Source: Trematomus loennbergii (taxonomy: Eukaryota; Chordata; Actinopteri; Perciformes; Nototheniidae). Taken from it: a stretch of DNA of 64,000 bases. Below are positions 57,841 through 64,000 of this stretch, in pieces; the stretch's first letter is position 1, and every line of letters starts with the position of its first letter. The notes beneath the pieces are model-generated. The model was not told the DNA's origin. It was given only the letters and a program-made list of their open reading frames with translations, and made no database searches. Where the stretch lies: the NCBI GenBank assembly GCA_012861695.1, contig JAAOOA010000177.1, positions 310,001 through 374,000 of the forward strand. Direction: 5' to 3'. A program made the translations under genes and the position numbers.

Positions 57841-59685
57841 TTTAACAAAAGTATCTTCTCATAAACTGTATACACATATGGACGCTTCTTTCGGACCCCT
57901 TAATGTCACTTTATGTAGGACTGGGTTCCCATCATATATCAAAAGGAACGTGATGAAATGTACTGTTCGTTTCAGTACAGTTGTACATGTTAAGCTTTAT
58001 TCTAACACGTCTGTGAGGGCATAATTGAAAACAAGTCAAAGTAAATAAGTTATGTGATAAGTTCTGTCTGTGAAATAGATGTAGTTATTTATTGAGAATG
58101 TCCAGTCATGTTCTTGCTGTTGTGTGCTGTGGAGGAGGCATTATGCTGCCAGCAGGCATAATAGACTTGTCAGAAAGAGAAGGTAAGAAAGCCTCTGTTG
58201 GCTGGACAGCCTGGAGGAATGGTCCAACATGAACTCTTTGACAACACCTTCCAAGATGATGCAGAGCACTTGTAGCCCCCTGCTGACCCCCTCTGGGTGT
58301 ACAGGGAGCACTTAATGTGTCACTGGAAATACCTCATACCTTTACAGCCTCAGTGAAGTGAAAGTTGGACTGTTCTCTGTTTGCTACACCTGCCTCACTG
58401 GGGCAGTTTGATTTCACAGAATGCTCAAAGGTGTTATATATTTGTGTGCATATCTGTGTCAGTACACAGGGACATCATCTATTAATATGTGGCTTATAGA
58501 CTTTTGGCTCACATATTGATAGCTCGTTGTATTCTGAGATGCAATCTTTATTTCTCTGCATTATTAATATTAGGAGTTGTATCAGCTGTCAACAATAGTG
58601 CTGGATGCAATTTCAAGAAATGTGGTAAACAAAAACCCTTCTACTGCTGGAAATCTCTACAATTGCTGCTGCTTACTTCATTTAAACCCAATTTGTAGAG
58701 AACAAGCGTTTTCCAAAGCTATCAAGGTTTAATCAACTTATGTCCCATTCTGGGAGATCACTGTGTAGCCTTGCTATTTTAGTAAGAGCCCCAGTCTACC
58801 ATCAACGTGTGCCCCTATCACCTTAATGTCTATAACTCATTTTTACCGCTCTGCAATCCAAGATCTTCATGCATATTTTGCAGCTTTAAGTGTGCTCTAT
58901 ACCTGATTGAAAAAGTATTTATTCCCTGGACCAGGGGTTAGACAGCAGTCAGTCCAAGTTTACAGCAGGGAGCACCATTTCCTGTTTCACAGGATTGGTG
59001 TGAGATCATTTATCACATCGCTACAGACGGCACAGTAACCCTTTGAATCACATACATATTGATGACTCTGCAGCCCATGTATGTCCAGTTCCAACAGTAG
59101 GTGTTTATTTCCCATGGTTGCCTGAGCCATATACATTAACCCTTAGCTTATTTGCAATAACCACTGTATTCATCTGTAAATATGCTGAGCATGCTTTATG
59201 TATGTATACAGTTAGAAACAAGCTGTGAAAGTGCTGATGTTCTGCTTTCACTCATATATTGGCCATGCATGCAGAAGATAACAAATAAGATACAAGCTGG
59301 GATTGAAAACCACTTTGCATGTAAATAGACTGCATTATCCATTTATATTTAACATTTTGCTTCGTTATTTTTAAAGTAAAATAATATATTTTCTACAACG
59401 TTTAAAAGTATCATATTGACATGTTGAGTGCTTATCACAAAACATTTCTATATTCTTAAAGGCATGTATATTTCTTTTTATTGGTATTTAGTTTTTTAGG
59501 TTGCTTTGTACTTGTTTACAGTGACACAATGACAAGTCAGACATATCTAACATATTTTTTTCACCATGCATGTGGGGTTTGTGTAGTTTAAACTATTAAA
59601 AAAACTGCAACAATAAATGCATGGATGTTATACACATAAAACCAAAAGAATAAAACACCATGCACCATGTTGTAGCCATCGTGCA
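57841..59685. other. Non-coding stretch
   Basis: No gene or transposon recognised. Confidence 0.4.
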
Positions 59686-60080
59686 AAGATATAAGAAGAA
59701 AACATCTTAAACTAGAAAATGCATTTCCTGCTGAAAATGCGTGTGAATGCTGTAAGATGCGCAAATGTGTTGCTGAATTTAGCTGAAAATGCAGAAAAAG
59801 CTGCATTTCTTAAGTTGAATGGTGAATTTAGCTGCTTTTAGCTACAACAAGCAAGTGTGTTGCTGAACTTAGCGTATACATGCAGAAAAGTGAAATGATT
59901 TGAATTAAAATTGTTAAAGCTCAAATGCGACATGTGACATGTAGAAGAGTAGGAGAAATAGTGATGAAGCATAATATTTAAGAGAAAAGTTTGAAAAGGT
60001 ATAAACAACTAAATGTATAGCCACAATGTCCTGAAATAGCTGAATGATGTATTAGTTGAATGTAAGTAGTAGTTTACTGT

Positions 60081-60114
<34 letters not shown>
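60081..60114 (+). repeat. (AGT)n microsatellite
   Basis: About eleven AGT units. Confidence 0.95.
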
Positions 60115-60115
<1 letters not shown>

Positions 60116-60163
60116 ATAGATAGTAGTTGGAGAAGTAGTAGTAGAAGTTGTATAAGTAGTTGT

Positions 60164-60165
<2 letters not shown>

Positions 60166-60240
<75 letters not shown>
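60166..60240 (+). repeat. (GT)n microsatellite
   Basis: About 75 bp of GT with one interruption (GTGGTGTG), followed by a run of G. Confidence 0.97.
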
Positions 60241-60243
<3 letters not shown>

Positions 60244-61230
60244 GGGGGGATACAGAGGGGGAGAAAAACAAATCTCTTCCTGTGTGTGTGGGCGTGTCTG
60301 CTCTGATTGGATGATGTCACTCAGCTGTGTCTGCCCCAATCTGCCCAGTAACTATGGTTACCATGGTCCTCTGCAGCAGCAGAGGGAGGCTCATTCAGAA
60401 TGCATTGAGGTTTATGTCCCACAATTTTGCCTCCTGTTCAAAAACTATGGCTCCGATCAAAACAATGACCTGACCGTGAGTATCAGGGAACCCTGATGAA
60501 CAGATCTGTGTTTTTTTCAGTTTTGTGTGTAAAATGTGGACATGGCGGCAGTTTGTTTAAAGTTTACTTATTTCGTTTGATATGATGAAGGCATTTAGGC
60601 AAGCCAGACTAATTTTGCTTCTGAAATCTTTTGAAATTATTTGAATAGAGTGTATATTTTGGGATTGAGAGCAGTTATAAAATATTTTTTCAGAAGATTT
60701 TAAAGACCCTCTACACTCTAAGTGATGATGTCACGCACTCTAGCTCTGAAGAGTCCGTCCCATAGACACCCATTATAAAATCTAAAACGGCCTGAATATT
60801 TACCAAAACTTAAACGTTGGAAATTCAAAAACTGTAAAAAGATATTGAAAAGCTGAATATATATTGAATAGCTGAATGTTTTGTGATCATTTAAAAGTTG
60901 GAATGAAGTCTATACTGTAGCTGAAAGTATGTGGAAGGAGTAGCATTTTGCACAAGGTGTAGCTAAAAGAGGATTTGAAGGTTCCTCCCATTGAGTTACA
61001 TGTTAAAAAAAGAATTTAAAAAGCTGAATACATTAAAAAGTATATAAAGTTTGGAAATCATTTAAAGTCTCCCATCATGTGCTGAACAGGCTGAATATTT
61101 TGATATTTGAATGTTTTCTGTAGCTGAAAGTATGCTGAAGTTATTCAACGGCAAGAAATGGGGTGAAATAAGAAGAAGACGTTGAAGACGGAAGAATAAA
61201 GAAACAGAAGCACAATAGTGTTGCACAGCA

Positions 61231-61814
61231 TTCCACTAATGAATGTGCACTCTGGACTCATCCAGTGTACTTTGATGATGGAGAGCTGATTATGCCCCAG
61301 CTCACACTTATTGTCACTGGAGAGTAACTCTGAGTGTCTACATTAGCAGTACAGAATATTCTCTTGTATTATATCCCCCTGCTTTGTATCACAGCTGAAT
61401 ACATGAGTGTCATCTGCATGATGAAATGCAAAACTACGGCGTGTAACCCCGGTCAGAGGTCTATTATCATGTCAGCCCCAGCTCCTCCGAGGGGGGGGGG
61501 GGGGCTTCTGGCAGCTTTACATGCCCCCTCCCTTCTCTTTGAATGCATCTCTCCCTCTCTGTCACTCTGTCTGCGTTCAGTACAGAGGCGATGATGGTTT
61601 TCTCTGATGGAATTAAAATGTCTCGTCCCACAGCTGTCTCCCATGCAAATTGCATTGTGTAGTGATTCTATTAGCCAGAGCAGCAGCAGCCTGCTTCATT
61701 TGATGCCTTCTTCCTTTTCATTTTGTCATGATGTCGTTATCTGTGGCACTGCGGCTATGGCAAGCCATTTGAGTATTTATTCCATATCCTTGATATCAGA
61801 CGGCAGCTGCCTGC
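61231..61814. other. Non-coding stretch before the ACTAGT array
   Basis: No gene recognised. A run of G lies at about 61492-61504. Confidence 0.4.
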
Positions 61815-62407
61815 ACTAGTTGTCTCTTTGATTGCACTTGTTAGATATATGGTCACACTAGTTTGGCACTCTGCTTTACTAGTTAAATAAAACATTACAA
61901 TAGTCACTCTTTTTCAGCAACTAGTGGCACTTTTATCCGACTAGTTAGCACATAAGCCTTACTAGTGACGCCAGGAGCAGCACTAGTAGCACCAAAGTAC
62001 AAACTTGTAAGCTTTTTGATGAACTAGTGACCCTCTGACCGTACTTGTGACGCTAAAAGTCTTACAAGTTAACTAGTGCGCTGCAAAAGCTCTGACATGT
62101 TAACTAGTTACACAAAAGAAGCAGAGTTAACTAGTGGCATACATTTGTCTGCACTAGTTAACTAGTAGCACCCAGAATCACTCAGTAGTTAACTAGGCAA
62201 AAGGTTGACTAGTTAACTAGTTGACACCTCTTTTGACCTTACTAGTTAACTAGTGGGGCTCAAAATGTCTACACGTTAACTAGTGAACCCTTTGCCCTTT
62301 AGTAGTTAACTAGTGAGATACATTTAAATTCCACCAGTGAACTAGTGAAGCTTAAAATGTTCACTAGTAGTACTAGTGGATCCTAAATGTGCACTAGTCA
62401 CACTAGT
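61815..62407. repeat. ACTAGT palindrome array (24 copies in 593 bp)
   Basis: ACTAGT occurs at 61815, 61857, 61878, 61920, 61940, 61961, 61982, 62023, 62072, 62103, 62130, 62153, 62161, 62208, 62216, 62241, 62249, 62279, 62309, 62341, 62363, 62372, 62393 and 62402. Chance would give about 0.14. ACTTGT variants fill gaps at 61836, 62003 and 62043. From 61920 to 62043 spacing is 20-21 bp; from 62072 on it is mostly 27-33 bp, usually as GTTAACTAGTG. Sequence between hits is not simply repeated, so this is either a very degenerate satellite or a cluster of sites. Confidence 0.95.
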
Positions 62408-62532
62408 TGCACAGAATGCTAATGAGGAGGAGGGGAAAGAATGCATCGAGGTCTCCTATTGGCCCTAAGCTATAGAGCGCCACCCAGCCCAAATAGTTTC
62501 TTTAAGAGCTTAAATACACTGTGTTTTAAAAT
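62408..62532. other. Flank of the ACTAGT array
   Basis: CTAATGAGGAGGAGGGGAAA and a CTCCTATTGGCCC string; no gene. Confidence 0.4.
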
Positions 62533-62601
62533 ACAGTCATATGACCATATTTACAAAAATATAAAACAAAAGTATTTTTGTAATTATGATCATATGACTG
62601 T
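62533..62601. repeat. 29-bp inverted repeat hairpin
   Basis: The arm 62533-62561 (ACAGTCATATGACCATATTT and on) pairs with 62573-62601 with two mismatches, leaving an 11-nt loop (TAAAACAAAAG). Size and shape resemble a microRNA precursor, but a small MITE or chance palindrome is at least as likely. Confidence 0.85.
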
Positions 62602-64000
62602 TTATCAAATTAGGTAATAACATTGAAGACTTTGTTAAAATTAGAAAGTTGCCTTAGACTGCAGACAGGAATATAGATCCTCTTTAAAACATTTTGTTAA
62701 GCTGCAATTTGAAAGGTGCTTGGATTAGAATAGCATTGTGATAACAGAGAGACATTAGTGATGGATAGAAAGATGGAATAACCCTCTTCGGATCACAGCG
62801 TTCCTGACGAAGCTGAAGTTGGCTTCCGATTCAGAGCTTCCGATTCGGCAGTTAAGGGGAAAGTTAAGGGACATTTAATTTACAGCGCTGAGCGAACAAT
62901 CCTCCGTGTGTGTACCTCTTAAATCGCTGCATAGCCGATGTATTTGGACTAGATGATCCCAGAGAGTCTAAAGATTCTTTATAACACAGTTGAGATTTGT
63001 GAAACCTTAATTCTATTTGTGAAAATTATAAAAAGGGAGATTTCAGTGCTTTTTTCGCATCTAGACCACATTGGACCAGGTCCTGATCTAAAACCCTAAA
63101 AATCTAAAAATGTTTGGTTTTTGTGACCAGTTAGACTCATTAAGGCCATTGTTTCCCTTTATAAGTGCACTACGGAAGTGGATTGGAGTCTTTCAGAGCC
63201 TGTCACAGTTCCAGATCATACCAGTGTAAAGCTATATGTACATTAGTAATCATAGTTTTTCTATGTCAAAAAAAGTATAAACAGCATGCAACAATATCAA
63301 AACTTGCTAAACATGCTCACTTTATTATATTTGTGTTGCAAAGGTCATGCCACAGTCTGACAAGCATAACTTGTTTAAGAATTCAAAATGCAGCCCCCAC
63401 TTCAATCATAAAGCATTCCAAATATATATCATGTGCAGTGCTCATTAGTAGCCGTCATCCCATGCAGTTAAATATACTGGGACCCCAGCAAGGCAGCGTT
63501 ACACTGGTGAGTACATGTGAAAGGATTTCAGGAGCCTTTTGCTTCATTTACATTATTTTAGTGGTTTGAGTAAGAGTACTTTTTAGAAATTCTAACAATG
63601 TATTTTTGAAAAAGTCTCCATACCTGTTAAATAACAAACTAACTTTCTACGAATAAATTCAAGATGTTTTTTAAGATAGACTATATACATGTTCTGAAGC
63701 CACTGTGGCCTCAGGATGCTTCCGACACAACATTCAATAGCTTTAGCCAACGAGCTGCTGGGTCAGGTGAGGCTGCAGCAGCTCTGTGCCCTGATGTGAG
63801 CTATCATCTGTCTTTTGGAGTATGTGGTGTTCTAAGGCTCTGTGCCTGTTAGCATGTTAGCCTAGCTCCTGCTGGGTGACAGACCCTGCAGTTTGTGATG
63901 GACTCTTACCGCTGATGCACTGGCAGAAAGATATTGCGAGGCCTGGTCTCCTGAAAAGCAGGTGCAGCCTACAAACAAGAGCAGGGAGGAGGAGACACAT
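62602..64000. other. Non-coding stretch to the window end
   Basis: No gene or transposon recognised. A donor-like CACTGGTGAGTACATG occurs near 63501, but the preceding sequence does not match the expected dpp10 exon. Confidence 0.4.

Larger units (their letters stand above)
59686..61230 (+). repeat. GCTGAA(T)-rich repeat containing AGT and GT microsatellites
   Basis: The stretch repeats strings such as GTTGCTGAATTTAGCTGAAA, TAGCTGAAAGTATG, AAGCTGAATA and TTGAATAGCTGAAT at irregular spacing. It ends with GAAGACGTTGAAGACGGAAG, AATAAAGAAACAGAAGCAC, a signature I associate with a dispersed fish repeat. An (AGT)n run lies at 60081-60114 and a (GT)n run at 60166-60240. Class unknown. Confidence 0.5.

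Noticed and set aside
60009..60339. Minus-strand frames of HTHTHT and YYYY/TTTT repeats
   Set aside because: They come from the GT and AGT microsatellites.
63418..63515. Possible downstream dpp10 exon before the donor-like CTGGTGAGTACATG
   Set aside because: The preceding sequence gives no frame resembling the expected IFHYSYTASYVIYN region, and the upstream acceptor is weak.

Overview
The window looks like intronic DNA from a teleost fish. The only host exons I can support are two short, cleanly spliced exons on the + strand (31317-31411 and 32083-32157). They encode 31 and 25 complete codons of a DPP10-type inactive dipeptidyl peptidase, an accessory subunit of Kv4 potassium channels. The residues fit DPP10 (VIYRNSDGHVIKFN, SVSPDLKYVLFAYDVKQ) much better than DPP6 or DPP4. 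Nearly everything else is probably dpp10 intron filled with transposable elements. I found no rRNA, tRNA, CRISPR array or bacterial-type gene. The many other short ORFs look like chance frames or transposon remnants.

Layout. 1-4.7 kb: a block of DNA-transposon remnants (long-TIR element, hAT fragment, Harbinger-like element) between 38-bp direct repeats. 4.7-6.3 kb: a hAT element with a second hAT inside it. 9.4-10.1 kb: GACA/GATA microsatellite and a 48-bp double-TIR hAT remnant. 12.9-13.6 kb: Tc1 element. 14-18.1 kb: dispersed repeats, a hAT insertion and a 140-bp direct duplication. 18.3-19.0 kb: piggyBac-like TTAA element carrying a CA repeat. 21.5-22.2 kb: second Harbinger-like element. 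27.2-30.6 kb: TTAA element and a palindromic TIR family. 31.3-32.2 kb: the dpp10 exons. 32.4-33.6 kb: a hAT only 198 bp past the second exon. 36.4-37.1 kb: inverted partner of the 29.6-30.2 kb repeat, so the two copies bracket both exons. 38.8-40.8 kb: a hAT with a TTAA element inside. 42.9-44.2 kb: another hAT. 46.2-51.9 kb: inverted TTAA element, then a decayed L1-type LINE on the minus strand, itself split by a hAT. 54.8-57.8 kb: TTAA remnant followed by a CR1/L2-type LINE whose reverse-transcriptase ORF holds 19 in-frame copies of a 33-bp unit. 59.7-61.2 kb: GCTGAA-rich repeat. 61.8-62.4 kb: an array of 24 ACTAGT palindromes.

Several insertions are datable relative to one another because their target-site duplications are intact: hAT into L1, hAT into hAT, TTAA element into hAT. 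hAT elements are the main remodelling force here. At least three with different ends carry the same internal sequence. The most unusual features are the helically spaced ACTAGT array, the 33-bp minisatellite within a LINE ORF, the 48-bp minimal hAT and the inverted repeats around the dpp10 exons.
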